Positions 17,762-26,856 of a DNA stretch of 64,000 bases are shown here, piece after piece. How positions within the stretch are numbered: position 1 is the stretch's first letter; each line of letters opens with the position of its first letter. Origin of the DNA: Bacteroidota bacterium (GTDB taxonomy: Bacteria > Bacteroidota > Bacteroidia > Chitinophagales > Chitinophagaceae); assembly GCA_018267725.1 (NCBI GenBank), contig JAFDXY010000011.1, positions 62,001 to 126,000 of the forward strand, in the 5' to 3' direction. Under the pieces are notes generated by a model. It was not told the DNA's origin. It was given only the letters and a program-made list of their open reading frames with translations, and ran no database searches. A program made the position numbers and the translations under genes.

Positions 17762-18936
17762 TATACAACAGATGAATAAAATTTATAAAATGTTTTTGCT
17801 TGATTTTCTATTGAAAATTTTTCTATTATTTTTTGCCTTGCAGCTTTACCTATTTGTTTTGCTAAAATTTCATTTTGCATAAGTATTGCAATTTTTTCGG
17901 CCATTGCTTCATGTGCATACAAATCAACAATAAAACCATCTTTACCATTTTCAATTACTTCACTAACACCTCCACAATTAGTTGTTACCACCGGAATTTC
18001 TTTACTCATAGCTTCTAAAACAACATTGGGTATGCCTTCGGAATAACTTGTAAGTATAAGTGCATTGGCACTGTTTAATGTTTCGTTCACTTCATCGTGT
18101 GTGCGTTTGCCTAATAACTGAACATTTTTTTCTATACCTAATGTATGAATATGAAATTGTATTTGTTCTAATTCTGGCCCATCACCAACTACCTTCCAAA
18201 CCACATTAAAGCCTTGTTGCACCAAGTGTTTTATTGCAAGCAAGCCAATTAAATGCCCTTTTACAAAAGATAATCTCCCTACAGAAACAATAGTAAAAAT
18301 TTGATTTTCATTTTTATTTGTTGTTGGTTTAAAAATGCTTGTATCAACTGCAGGAGTGTTTACAAAAAGTTTATTTTTATCTCTACAAAAAGGTTCAACA
18401 GTTTCTTTCATTTTTTCAGATACACAATGTATTAAATCAACTTTCTTAAATAATTTTGATAAAGATTTTTGCCTTTCAGTATCATCTAACAACTTTACGT
18501 TTTCTGCCGTTCCTCTACAACTCACTGTCTTAGCACCTTTCAGCCTATCAATTACTGGTAAAAAGAAAATTCCCAATCCGGAAAATTCAAAGTGAATAAC
18601 ATCGTACTTTATTTTATTAATAAACCATGTAAGATAATTGTACTTGTATTTTCTTTTAAAAGTTTCATACGAAAATGAAATTGATTTAAAAAAAAGAGAA
18701 GGGCTTATTGCAAAGTTTCTTAAAATAGAAAGCAGATTGGTTGAAAAATTTATCTTATTAATAGTGATATTGTTTTTAGATAAATTATGTGTGCTAAATA
18801 TTACCGATGCTTCATTTGTTTTTTTAAAACATACAACCTGCACTTTATGCCCTAATGCAATTAAAGAAAGTACTTTGTTAATAATAAATGTTTCACTAAC
18901 TGCCGGAAATGTTTCTACAACTATACAAATACGCAT
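17761..18936 (-). CDS. Glycosyltransferase family 4
   Basis: A 391-residue GT4 enzyme with the complete set of family signs: N-terminal VVETFPAVSETFI, the lobe-linking SVGRLSFVKGHLIGL, VVGDGPELEQIQF, LLGKRTHDEV, and the donor site SYSEGIPNVVLEAMSKEIPVV followed by NCGGVSEVIENG. The EGxxxxxxE pair (catalytic glutamates) is intact. It likely transfers a hexose from a nucleotide sugar. It lies between a GT2 gene and the asparagine-synthetase-like gene (3 bases away). The presence of many GT4 and GT2 genes in a row implies a repeat unit of several sugars. Confidence 0.86.
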   Translation of the reverse strand: MRICIVVETFPAVSETFIINKVLSLIALGHKVQVVCFKKTNEASVIFSTHNLSKNNITINKINFSTNLLSILRNFAISPSLFFKSISFSYETFKRKYKYNYLTWFINKIKYDVIHFEFSGLGIFFLPVIDRLKGAKTVSCRGTAENVKLLDDTERQKSLSKLFKKVDLIHCVSEKMKETVEPFCRDKNKLFVNTPAVDTSIFKPTTNKNENQIFTIVSVGRLSFVKGHLIGLLAIKHLVQQGFNVVWKVVGDGPELEQIQFHIHTLGIEKNVQLLGKRTHDEVNETLNSANALILTSYSEGIPNVVLEAMSKEIPVVTTNCGGVSEVIENGKDGFIVDLYAHEAMAEKIAILMQNEILAKQIGKAARQKIIEKFSIENQAKTFYKFYSSVV

Positions 18937-18939
18937 TAA

Positions 18940-20799
18940 TTAATTTTTAAATTTATTTCTATGTGCTGCATCCCATTTTATTAACGAATAAACAGCCCAT
19001 AAAATCCAACTGTTATCTTGTTGATTGTTTAAATGTTTTTGCCACATTTCTTCAATAGTTTTTTTATTAAAGAATATTGCTAAATGTGCAGGCATGTTTA
19101 AAATAGTTTGTGCTATTTCATTTTTTAATTCGTTCCGCATCCATTTTGCTAACGGAATTGTAAAACCTTTTTTTGGCTTGAAAACCAATTCTGTATTGGT
19201 TTTTGCAGCAAGCAACTGTTTTAAATTATATTTTCCTGTTCCATCTTTTATACATTCTGTGTAATTGCAACAGGCACTATAATCTAACATATCATTATCT
19301 AATAAAGGCACTCTAACTTCTAAACTATGGTGCATACTTGCTCTATCTACTTTCAATAAAATTCTTTGCAAATGCAAATCTGTTTCTAATTTTCTGGTTT
19401 TATTCATTATTGTAGAAACATTAGTTAAATCGGTTTTATTTGCTTGAATAGTTTGCAAAAAATACGGAGTTGCAGCATTAACATTCATCATATTATTCAA
19501 CCACAATTCTGCTCCGTTAATAAATAAAGATTTATAATAATATTCTAAATAATCGGCAGACAATAAATGTCTTTTAAAAACAGTTCTTTGTTTGGGTTTT
19601 AAAATTTTTTCTTTTAAAAAAGAAAGATTACGCCATAATAAATTTTGTTCAAAAGGTTTGGCTGCATTAATTATTTTTTGATTACGAGGATAGCCCCAAA
19701 ACAACTCATCACCACCATCTCCGCTTAAAGCAACCGTTACATGCTTGCGTGTTACTTCACTTAACAATAAAGTTGGTAAAGAAGAATAATCTGCAAAAGG
19801 TTCTGAATAAGCTTTAAAATTTGCATCAAGCATATTCAACACATCTTTTTCTTCAATAAACGTGCATTGATGTTTAGTTTGAAAAATATTCGCAAATGCT
19901 TGTGCTGCTTCGCTTTCATCCATTGTTTTATCATTCACACCAATAGTAAACGATTGTATATTTTGCTGTTGCTTTACTGCATAAGAAGTAACCAAAGTAC
20001 TATCTGTTCCTCCACTCATAAAAGTACCAATTGGCACATCGCTCACCAATTGTTGCGTTACACTTTTTTCTAATATCTTATTTAAAGAAGGTTTATTTGT
20101 ATTTGTTACAGTTGCCGGATATTGATAATATTCATGTATTATTAATTCGCTTCCTTGTTGTATTTCGGCATAATGACCATGTGGAAATAACATGGTATTT
20201 TGAATAATTCCATTTTTTTCAGGAACGTAACCCAAGTTTAAATACGTTGCAATAACCGATGCATCTAAACTATTATTACTGCAATATGAATGATTAATAA
20301 TATGATTGTATTGAGAGCTGTAAACAATACCATCATTACTCCAACCAATATATAAAGGTTTAATACCTACTCTATCTCTTGCCAATAATAATTTTTTTGT
20401 TTGCTTATCATAAAATGCAAATGCAAACATTCCATTTAGTTTAGGAAGAAAATCTTTTGCACTCCATTTTATTAAACTATACAATAATATTTCTGTATCG
20501 GAAGTTGATTGAAATTGAATTCCATCTTTCTTTAATGCTTCTTCAAAAATTTGCTGATTATAAATTTCTCCGTTAAACGATAATACATATCTTCCACAAC
20601 TTGAATGCATTGGCTGGCTTGCATGTGTTGTTAAATCTCTTATAGACAAACGCACAAACCCTTGATGGCAAACATCATCGCACCAATTACCATTTGAATC
20701 TGGTCCACGCCTTTCCATATCTTTTAAAGCCCAATTAATAAAAGATTGATTGCTTATTTTATTAGATTGATGTTGAAATACGCCAACAATACCACACAT
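18940..20799 (-). CDS. asnB: Glutamine-hydrolysing asparagine synthetase-like amidotransferase
   Basis: The 619-residue protein starts MCGIVGVF, placing the nucleophile Cys2 of the class II glutaminase domain at the mature N-terminus. The second half has the PP-loop SGGTDSTLV near residue 260 and FALSGDGGDELFWGYPR-like features (ALSGDGGDELFWGY) of AsnB. Full length and all key residues argue for an active amidotransferase. AsnB paralogues in surface-polysaccharide loci often amidate uronic acid or amino acids on the glycan, which would fit the 2,3-diamino-uronate module further downstream, but free asparagine synthesis is also possible. It is flanked by GT4 genes 2-3 bases away on both sides. 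Confidence 0.88.
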   Translation of the reverse strand: MCGIVGVFQHQSNKISNQSFINWALKDMERRGPDSNGNWCDDVCHQGFVRLSIRDLTTHASQPMHSSCGRYVLSFNGEIYNQQIFEEALKKDGIQFQSTSDTEILLYSLIKWSAKDFLPKLNGMFAFAFYDKQTKKLLLARDRVGIKPLYIGWSNDGIVYSSQYNHIINHSYCSNNSLDASVIATYLNLGYVPEKNGIIQNTMLFPHGHYAEIQQGSELIIHEYYQYPATVTNTNKPSLNKILEKSVTQQLVSDVPIGTFMSGGTDSTLVTSYAVKQQQNIQSFTIGVNDKTMDESEAAQAFANIFQTKHQCTFIEEKDVLNMLDANFKAYSEPFADYSSLPTLLLSEVTRKHVTVALSGDGGDELFWGYPRNQKIINAAKPFEQNLLWRNLSFLKEKILKPKQRTVFKRHLLSADYLEYYYKSLFINGAELWLNNMMNVNAATPYFLQTIQANKTDLTNVSTIMNKTRKLETDLHLQRILLKVDRASMHHSLEVRVPLLDNDMLDYSACCNYTECIKDGTGKYNLKQLLAAKTNTELVFKPKKGFTIPLAKWMRNELKNEIAQTILNMPAHLAIFFNKKTIEEMWQKHLNNQQDNSWILWAVYSLIKWDAAHRNKFKN

Positions 20800-20800
20800 A

Positions 20801-22051
20801 TTACGCTACTTTACTTTTAAATTTTTTAATGGCTTGCAAGTATGTGTTTCTATATTTTTCGGTTATTACATTCCATGTATAATTTGCCAACATTTTTTCA
20901 TAACCGTTGCTGCCTAATTTATTTCTTAACTGATTATTGTTTGCCAATAACAAAATATTTTCTGCAAAATTTTTTGCATTAAACGGAATGGAAAGCAATC
21001 CGTTTTGTTCATCATCAACCACACAACGTATAGAACCTACATTGCTTGCTACCACTGGTTTTTTAGAAGCCCATGCTTCAATAAAAACAATGCCAAACGA
21101 TTCGCTTGCGGAAGCAGATGCAAACACATCAATAGCATGATAAAGATTTATTTTTTCTGCTTCAGAAATATTTGATATTAACTGCACCGAATTACCATTT
21201 GCATTAGCTTGCTGAATAATTTGTTTTAATTGCGGTGTGTACCACGAGTTTGCACCTGCAATAATTAATTTTATTTTGTTATTTGTTTTTCTTGCAATAG
21301 TTACGGCATCAATCAAAACATCAATACTTTTTAGTGGTTCTTGTCTGCCTACAAAACCAACTAATATTTCATTATCATTTACGTTTAATTGTTTTCGTGT
21401 AATTGCTCTGTTATTATTTATAAAATCGTTAGGTTCTACACCACAACCTGCAATTACAATATTGTTTTCATGAATACCTAACTCAATTAATTTTTCTTTT
21501 TCAAATAAAGTATTGGCAATATAAAATTCAGATGCTGCAATTGCTTTTAAAGTTTTTGCACGAATAATTTTTTCGTTTTTATTTTCAGTAAAATGAATAG
21601 CACCCATAAAAACAAAAGGCTTTTTATTTATGCCATTTCTTTCTAAAGGGTAATACATATAGTTATATGCGGAAGATGAACCGCAAACAACATCTGCTTC
21701 AATATTTTGTAATCTGTTGTGTAATGATGCTGAAATAGGCCCGTATAATTTTTCTTGCCAACACTCAGGATGTGTTTTAAATAATCTGTTACTTAGTTTT
21801 ACTAAAGTTCTTAAAAAAGGTAAATGTTTTCTTTGAAAAGAAAATCTTTCAATTTTAACGCCATTATGAATTTCAATAGCAGGTTCAATTTTTTTGTAAT
21901 TCTTTTTTTCTGGACCGTAATAAGAATCAACTGTAAGTATTGTTACTTCATCATTAAAATTTTTCACCAACCGTTCAGAAATATTTTGAAAAAGCCATTG
22001 TGTGCCGCCTTTTGATGGATAATAGTTTAATACTATATGTACAATTTTCAT
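20801..22051 (-). CDS. Glycosyltransferase family 4
   Basis: This 416-residue GT-B protein begins KIVHIVLNYYPSKGGTQW, a typical GT4 donor-lobe glycine motif, and continues with VGFVGRQEPLKSIDVLIDA, LIIAGANSWYTPQL and the donor-binding SASASESFGIVFIEAWASKKPVV with both catalytic-region glutamates. It should act at the cytoplasmic face of the membrane on undecaprenyl-linked sugar. Its first codon overlaps the end of the upstream unassigned gene by 4 bases. The family is clear, the sugar is not. Confidence 0.86.
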   Translation of the reverse strand: MKIVHIVLNYYPSKGGTQWLFQNISERLVKNFNDEVTILTVDSYYGPEKKNYKKIEPAIEIHNGVKIERFSFQRKHLPFLRTLVKLSNRLFKTHPECWQEKLYGPISASLHNRLQNIEADVVCGSSSAYNYMYYPLERNGINKKPFVFMGAIHFTENKNEKIIRAKTLKAIAASEFYIANTLFEKEKLIELGIHENNIVIAGCGVEPNDFINNNRAITRKQLNVNDNEILVGFVGRQEPLKSIDVLIDAVTIARKTNNKIKLIIAGANSWYTPQLKQIIQQANANGNSVQLISNISEAEKINLYHAIDVFASASASESFGIVFIEAWASKKPVVASNVGSIRCVVDDEQNGLLSIPFNAKNFAENILLLANNNQLRNKLGSNGYEKMLANYTWNVITEKYRNTYLQAIKKFKSKVA

Positions 22052-23454
22052 TTAGTTAGTTCTTCCTTTAAAACATTCAACACTCTTTCTTTATTCATTC
22101 CATCATCATAAGTTGTTATAGCCAACACAATATCTCTACACTTTTGAATATAATTTTCAGGATGTTTCAATGCATCATTCACATAATTAATTAATTCTTT
22201 TCTATTCATTGCCACACTTAAGCCATTGGTTTGCATAATGGGCAAATAATATTCTTGATAATAATATGTAAGAATTGGGTAACGGCTATGCGGATAAACT
22301 TCATCATAACCCGGACCTATTTGTGGTTTTTTATAAGCACTCCCATCAACCGTCATTGTAGAGCTTGTGTTTACATGCACATCGGTATAATATAATGTTG
22401 AACAAAGTTTTGCAATATCTGTATCTGTAACATTTGCATAAGTTAGTTTAGTTGTTCCGTTCCATGATGAATCGAAATAAATGTTTTTTGGATTTTTAAT
22501 TGCTTGCTTCCATCTCTCTACTCTATCTATTGGATGACAGCGAAATAAAATAATTGGATTTCCTTCAATTAAACCTTCACTAATTGCATCATCAATATGT
22601 TGTAAAAACTGAGGCTCTTGCGGAAATAAAGAAACAGGGCCTCCGGCAAATAAAATTATTTTTCTATCAACATTATCCGGCAAACCTACCAACTGCAACC
22701 ACTCTTTACGAGGCATAATGTATTGAGGTTTGTGATAAAAATCGAATTGAGGAGCACCCACAATATGTACGTTATTATTGTTCAACACCATTGCTTCAGT
22801 ATAAATTCTTCTCACTTCATTGGCATTGTACTTATTCCAAACCATGTAACAACTGTAATTAACAGTAAGCCAACCTCTTTTAATTACATTATCAAAAGAA
22901 AGAATGGAAGTTATCATTTGTTTACCTAAAGCATTGGCTGCACGTAAAAAAACTTCTTCTTGTGCATGAAAAGGTGTTACAGTAAATACAGTATCAATAT
23001 TCAATTCTTTAACCAAACTAATCATTTCATTATAATTGGTATCTGAAATTAAATACTGTTCATCTTTTTTTAATAATTTATTTTTATAATTTGTAATAGT
23101 GAAAAGGAAGTTGTTATAGTATTCTCTCAACCTACCAATAATAACTTTTTTTAATGGTTTGAATTTTTCTATATAACGAGGTTCAACTTTATAGGTTGGA
23201 CTTTTTAGTTTATACAATCTAAACCAATAATCTAATTTTAAACGTGTATCGGTATATAATAATCCACGTTTAGATTCAGGAATAACATGTACTTCAAAGC
23301 CTTTGTTATTAAGCTCTTCAATTAAATCGGGTTGTTGCCAAAAAATGCAAATTACGGGTTCGCAAAATTCACGCATTGCATCAATCATTCCTGTACGAAC
23401 CAAATAACGAATTGAAAAACTAAAACTAATAGTAACAGCTACTCTTTTTTTCAT
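22048..23454 (-). CDS. Unassigned GT-B-like or CDP-glycerol-transferase-like protein of polysaccharide cluster
   Basis: I do not recognise this 468-residue protein with certainty. It has no signal peptide and no clear membrane span. Visible features are an N-terminal strand (RVAVTISFSFSIRYL), a mid segment VFTVTPFHAQEEVFLRAA, a strand-turn IILFAGGPVSLFPQEP near residue 265, the conserved-looking ILFRCHPIDRVERWK, and near the C-terminus DVHVNTSSTMTVDGSAYKKP. The HP motif followed by a serine/threonine-rich donor loop is like CDP-glycerol glycerophosphotransferases and UDP-GlcNAc 2-epimerase-like GT-B folds. It probably transfers a sugar or polyol-phosphate. It is preceded by wzt and followed by a GT4 gene. 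Confidence 0.5.
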   Translation of the reverse strand: MKKRVAVTISFSFSIRYLVRTGMIDAMREFCEPVICIFWQQPDLIEELNNKGFEVHVIPESKRGLLYTDTRLKLDYWFRLYKLKSPTYKVEPRYIEKFKPLKKVIIGRLREYYNNFLFTITNYKNKLLKKDEQYLISDTNYNEMISLVKELNIDTVFTVTPFHAQEEVFLRAANALGKQMITSILSFDNVIKRGWLTVNYSCYMVWNKYNANEVRRIYTEAMVLNNNNVHIVGAPQFDFYHKPQYIMPRKEWLQLVGLPDNVDRKIILFAGGPVSLFPQEPQFLQHIDDAISEGLIEGNPIILFRCHPIDRVERWKQAIKNPKNIYFDSSWNGTTKLTYANVTDTDIAKLCSTLYYTDVHVNTSSTMTVDGSAYKKPQIGPGYDEVYPHSRYPILTYYYQEYYLPIMQTNGLSVAMNRKELINYVNDALKHPENYIQKCRDIVLAITTYDDGMNKERVLNVLKEELTK

Positions 23455-23484
23455 TAAATATCAACAACAAATTTTTATAAATAA

Positions 23485-24759
23485 TTAATCAACATGCCAA
23501 GTATGATAAACCAATAAACCATTTCGCATAGAATCAATAATTTTCCCTGTGCCAAAAAAATCTCCTTTTTCAACATCAATACTTACAGCATCTTCAATTT
23601 TGTCTGTCATTTCAAAATCGTATTTCAATAAAACATCAATACTATATCTGCCTGGCATTAAAGGCAATTTAGGAATATGACAAGTTACTGATCCTTCACT
23701 ATTCAATTTCATTACGCCGTAATATGCAATACGTGTAAGCAAATTCATTACCTCGTGCTGCAAACTATTTCTAACAATAATATTAATGACGGGGTTAATT
23801 GGTTTTTCAAAGCATTTATAAAATATTTTAATATATAAATCCATTCCACTTTCAAGAATAGTGAGTTCTTCTTTTTTATTATTTAGAAAATCTATTCCTT
23901 GCAAAATAAATTTTCCACTACCAGTTCTTAAAGATGTATTGATTGTATTGTCGGAAGCATTTAAAGTGTTGGCATTGGTTAAATAATAATCAACCACATC
24001 AGCAGGTTTTCCTTCTTTTACAATAGTTCCTTTTTGCAAAAGCAATGCTCTTGTACATAAATTTTTAATAGCAGCCATATCATGACTTACAAATAAAACT
24101 GTTCGACCTTCTTTGCTGGCTACCGATTGCATTTTACCTAAACATTTACTTTGAAACTCTGCATCTCCCACAGCTAAAACTTCATCTATAATTAAAATTT
24201 CAGGATCTAAATGTGCAGCAACTGCAAATGCTAATCTTACTTTCATTCCGCTGCTGTAACGCTTTACAGGTGTTTCAATAAATTGTTCAATACCTGAAAA
24301 TTCAACTATTTCATTATAACGCTCATCAATTTCTTTTTTGGTTAATCCAAGTATTGTTCCATTTAAATATATGTTTTCTTTTCCACTTAATTCAGGGTTA
24401 AAACCTGTACCTACTTCTAATAAACTTGCAACTTTTCCTATAATTTCTATTCTACCTTCTGTTGGTTGTGTAATGCGTGATAAAAGTTTTAAGAGTGTAC
24501 TTTTTCCTGCACCGTTTTTGCCAATTATACCTAACACTTCACCCTCATTTACATGAAAAGAAATATTTCGGTTAGCCCAAAAAACATCTTCGGCATATAT
24601 GTTTTTAAATTTTCTTAAGTTGGTAATATTTTTAAAATTGGTAAAAGGCTTTTTAATTGTATCAGCAATGGCTCCAAATAAAGTTTCACTTTTTTGTTCT
24701 TTTAAACCAATGCGGTATGCTTTGCCTAATCCTTCAACTTTTATAACGGTGTTGTTCAT
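23485..24759 (-). CDS. wzt: Polysaccharide ABC transporter ATPase with C-terminal glycan-binding domain (Wzt-like)
   Basis: The 424-residue protein has an ABC ATPase domain (residues about 1-250) with Walker A IGKNGAGKSTLLKLL, signature YSSGMKVRLAFAVA and Walker B ILIIDEVLAVGD. Residues about 285-424 form a beta-rich domain of the Wzt C-terminal type, which in E. coli O8/O9a recognises the finished non-reducing end of the chain. It would power export of the glycan with the Wzm-like permease encoded at 30564-31409. These partners are normally adjacent; here 5.8 kb of sugar-synthesis and restriction-modification genes separate them. It begins 8 bases after the restriction gene. Confidence 0.9.
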   Translation of the reverse strand: MNNTVIKVEGLGKAYRIGLKEQKSETLFGAIADTIKKPFTNFKNITNLRKFKNIYAEDVFWANRNISFHVNEGEVLGIIGKNGAGKSTLLKLLSRITQPTEGRIEIIGKVASLLEVGTGFNPELSGKENIYLNGTILGLTKKEIDERYNEIVEFSGIEQFIETPVKRYSSGMKVRLAFAVAAHLDPEILIIDEVLAVGDAEFQSKCLGKMQSVASKEGRTVLFVSHDMAAIKNLCTRALLLQKGTIVKEGKPADVVDYYLTNANTLNASDNTINTSLRTGSGKFILQGIDFLNNKKEELTILESGMDLYIKIFYKCFEKPINPVINIIVRNSLQHEVMNLLTRIAYYGVMKLNSEGSVTCHIPKLPLMPGRYSIDVLLKYDFEMTDKIEDAVSIDVEKGDFFGTGKIIDSMRNGLLVYHTWHVD

Positions 24760-24767
24760 TGAAGTTA

Positions 24768-25520
24768 TTAGTGTTTTATTTTTGTAGGAATAATAATTGA
24801 AGAATTAAAACAAACCAGTTTAGTCCAATCTATCATCCCATTATTACAAAATTTATTTGCAAACTCAATTGTAAATTTATTTATCATTTGAGCGTAAGAT
24901 TGCATGAAGTCATCATTTTTTTCTTTTGCATTATGACCTAATGGTTCAATAATTTTTGTATAAAAGTCTGCATCACCAGAAATAAATTCCCAAAATTTCT
25001 GTCCGCAAAATTTAAAATAATCTCCTTTATCTGATTTACTGTTTCTACCATAACAGCAGCCATTAACAGCTACAATATTTAGTTTTGAATTACTTGTGCG
25101 AAGTGTTTTTTGAGCTGTTTTAAAATCTAATCGCATTTTTGCAAGTTGAGACCCATTAGCCCAATTTGGACCAGATTTTATTGTTATAATATAACGTATA
25201 TCATCTTTATCAAATTCCAAATCAATCCCTTGTATTCCTGATTTCCTTCCTCCATATACTTTTGAATTAATAAAAATTGCCAGCCCTTCAAGCCAATCTC
25301 CGAAAATTGTTTCCTCACTTGAAGATATATGAGCATCTGTTATACTTTTAATTATTTCTTCAACTGTAAGAGTGTATTTCGCTTTAAATAAATAAGGGTT
25401 TTTCTTTTTAAGAATTTCTTCAAGTTTTAACCCATTTAAACTTGCAATTCTTTTTAAATGAAAAGTTTCAATATTATCTTCAACGTACTGTGTTACGTCT
25501 TTTAGACTTAGGTTTTGCAT
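24768..25520 (-). CDS. Type II restriction endonuclease, PmeII-like
   Basis: A 250-residue protein with no transmembrane segment. The segments FGDWLEGLAIFINS, GRKSGIQGIDLEF, YIITIKSGPNWANG and VAVNGCCYGRNSKSDKGDYF resemble, from memory, restriction endonucleases of the PmeII group. An acidic residue in GIDLEF and the lysine in TIKSG could be part of a PD-(D/E)xK site, although the acidic residue just before the lysine is not obvious. It overlaps the methyltransferase gene upstream by 41 bases, the usual arrangement of a restriction-modification pair. It lies inside the polysaccharide operon, 8 bases before wzt. Recognition sequence unknown. Confidence 0.65.
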   Translation of the reverse strand: MQNLSLKDVTQYVEDNIETFHLKRIASLNGLKLEEILKKKNPYLFKAKYTLTVEEIIKSITDAHISSSEETIFGDWLEGLAIFINSKVYGGRKSGIQGIDLEFDKDDIRYIITIKSGPNWANGSQLAKMRLDFKTAQKTLRTSNSKLNIVAVNGCCYGRNSKSDKGDYFKFCGQKFWEFISGDADFYTKIIEPLGHNAKEKNDDFMQSYAQMINKFTIEFANKFCNNGMIDWTKLVCFNSSIIIPTKIKH

Positions 25521-26358
25521 ATTTTACTTTTGGTTCTAATAAATACAGCTCAATTGGTTGAACTTGATCTTTCACCATCTCATAATATTCAGGAACAATT
25601 TCTATTCCGATAGAGTTTCTTTTCATTCTGTTAGCAACTAATATTGTTGTTCCCGATCCCATAAAAGGATCTAAAACCATATCAGTTTCTTTCGTAAATA
25701 ATTTGATAAACCATTCTGGCAATTCTTCAGGAAAAGCAGCACTATGATTTTTATTATTACATTCAGTAGCCAAATGCAAAACATTTGTAGGATAAGCTTT
25801 ATCTCTTGTTAACCAATTAGAAATATTTTTACCAAATCCACTACCAACCTTTGAGTTATCTCTTATTTTATCTGTTTCACTTAAATTCTTAAGTCTTGCT
25901 TTTGCCCAATCTCCCATTGGCACCATTACTTCATCTTGATACATATTAAATTTCTTGTCCTTATTAAATTGCAATAGCCTCTCCCATGCATCACGAAATC
26001 TATTTGGCCATTTACCGGGATAAGAATTTTTTTTATGCCAGATAAACTCTTCCGTCCATAACCAACCTTGTTTACGCATTTCAATAATTAATTCCATTAC
26101 ATAAGTACTTCTTTCTCCTTCAACAACTTTTTCTTTAATATTTAAAATGAAAGTTCCTGTTGGTTTTAAAACACGTAATAATTCTTTAGTGATAGGTAAA
26201 ATCCAATCAACATATTTATCATGAGCTATTCCCCCATAAGTTGATTTTCGTTGGTCAGCATAAGGTGGTGATGTAACAATTAAATCAACAGAATTATCAG
26301 GAATAGTTTTAAGCATTTTTCTACAATCACCTAAAAATAAATCTGTATTAATCTCCAT
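25480..26358 (-). CDS. Site-specific DNA methyltransferase, probably N4-cytosine (beta class)
   Basis: The 292-residue enzyme shows motif IV as LIVTSPPYADQRKS near residue 30 and the AdoMet-binding motif I as VLDPFMGSGTTIL near residue 232. This order (catalytic motif before the binding motif) is that of beta-class amino methyltransferases, and SPPY is most often found in N4-cytosine methylases, with N6-adenine as the alternative. The region between, about 90-220, would contain the target-recognition part. It protects the cell against the endonuclease whose gene starts within its last 41 bases, and so is translated first. It lies 6 bases after the KdsC-like phosphatase gene. Confidence 0.85.
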   Translation of the reverse strand: MEINTDLFLGDCRKMLKTIPDNSVDLIVTSPPYADQRKSTYGGIAHDKYVDWILPITKELLRVLKPTGTFILNIKEKVVEGERSTYVMELIIEMRKQGWLWTEEFIWHKKNSYPGKWPNRFRDAWERLLQFNKDKKFNMYQDEVMVPMGDWAKARLKNLSETDKIRDNSKVGSGFGKNISNWLTRDKAYPTNVLHLATECNNKNHSAAFPEELPEWFIKLFTKETDMVLDPFMGSGTTILVANRMKRNSIGIEIVPEYYEMVKDQVQPIELYLLEPKVKYAKPKSKRRNTVR

Positions 26359-26364
26359 ATTTTT

Positions 26365-26856
26365 TTACACTAAATTCTTTTCAATAATCATATCAATAAA
26401 TTCTCTTACGGCACCATCGCCACCTTTTTTTTCTAAGTGAATAATTCCTTTTATAGCTTTTACTTTGGGTAAAGCATTAGCAGGGCAAGCCGCCAAACCA
26501 ACAGCCTGTAAGAGTTCTATACAATTTATATCGTCTCCAATATAGGCTACTTCTTTTATGTTTATATTTTCTTTTTCGCAAATTTCTAATGCTGCATTTA
26601 ATTTCCCTCCATCTCTTTTGCCTTGATATAAATAATCCATTTTTAATTTAGCGGCTCTTCGTTCTACAATTTTTGTATTTTCTGTTGTAATAATTCCGCG
26701 TTTAATGCCACGTTCTTTTAATAGCATTAAGCCCATTCCATCGTGTGTATTAAATTTTTTAAACTCGTCACCGCTTTCTGTATAATACATTCCGGCATCT
26801 GTTAATACACCATCTACATCTGTTAAGAATAATTTTATTTTTACCATGCTGTCCAT
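26365..26856 (-). CDS. KdsC-like HAD phosphatase
   Basis: A 163-residue HAD protein without cap domain. Motif I is FLTDVDGVLTDAG, motif II GIITTEN and motif IV YIGDDINCIELL, all as in 3-deoxy-manno-octulosonate 8-phosphate phosphatase and the phosphatase domain of some CMP-sugar synthetases. In this cassette it probably removes the phosphate from the acid made by the NeuB-like synthase. A start at 26847 (MVKIKLFLTD) matches family N-termini better and would reduce the overlap with the SDR gene from 16 to 7 bases. A true KdsC for lipid A core is possible but no kdsA/kdsB/kdsD is adjacent. Confidence 0.8.
   Translation of the reverse strand: MDSMVKIKLFLTDVDGVLTDAGMYYTESGDEFKKFNTHDGMGLMLLKERGIKRGIITTENTKIVERRAAKLKMDYLYQGKRDGGKLNAALEICEKENINIKEVAYIGDDINCIELLQAVGLAACPANALPKVKAIKGIIHLEKKGGDGAVREFIDMIIEKNLV

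Noticed and set aside
18638..18943. Open frame of 101 codons on the + strand across the start of a GT4 gene.
   Set aside because: Antisense to a well-supported glycosyltransferase N-terminus, with no promoter or family features.
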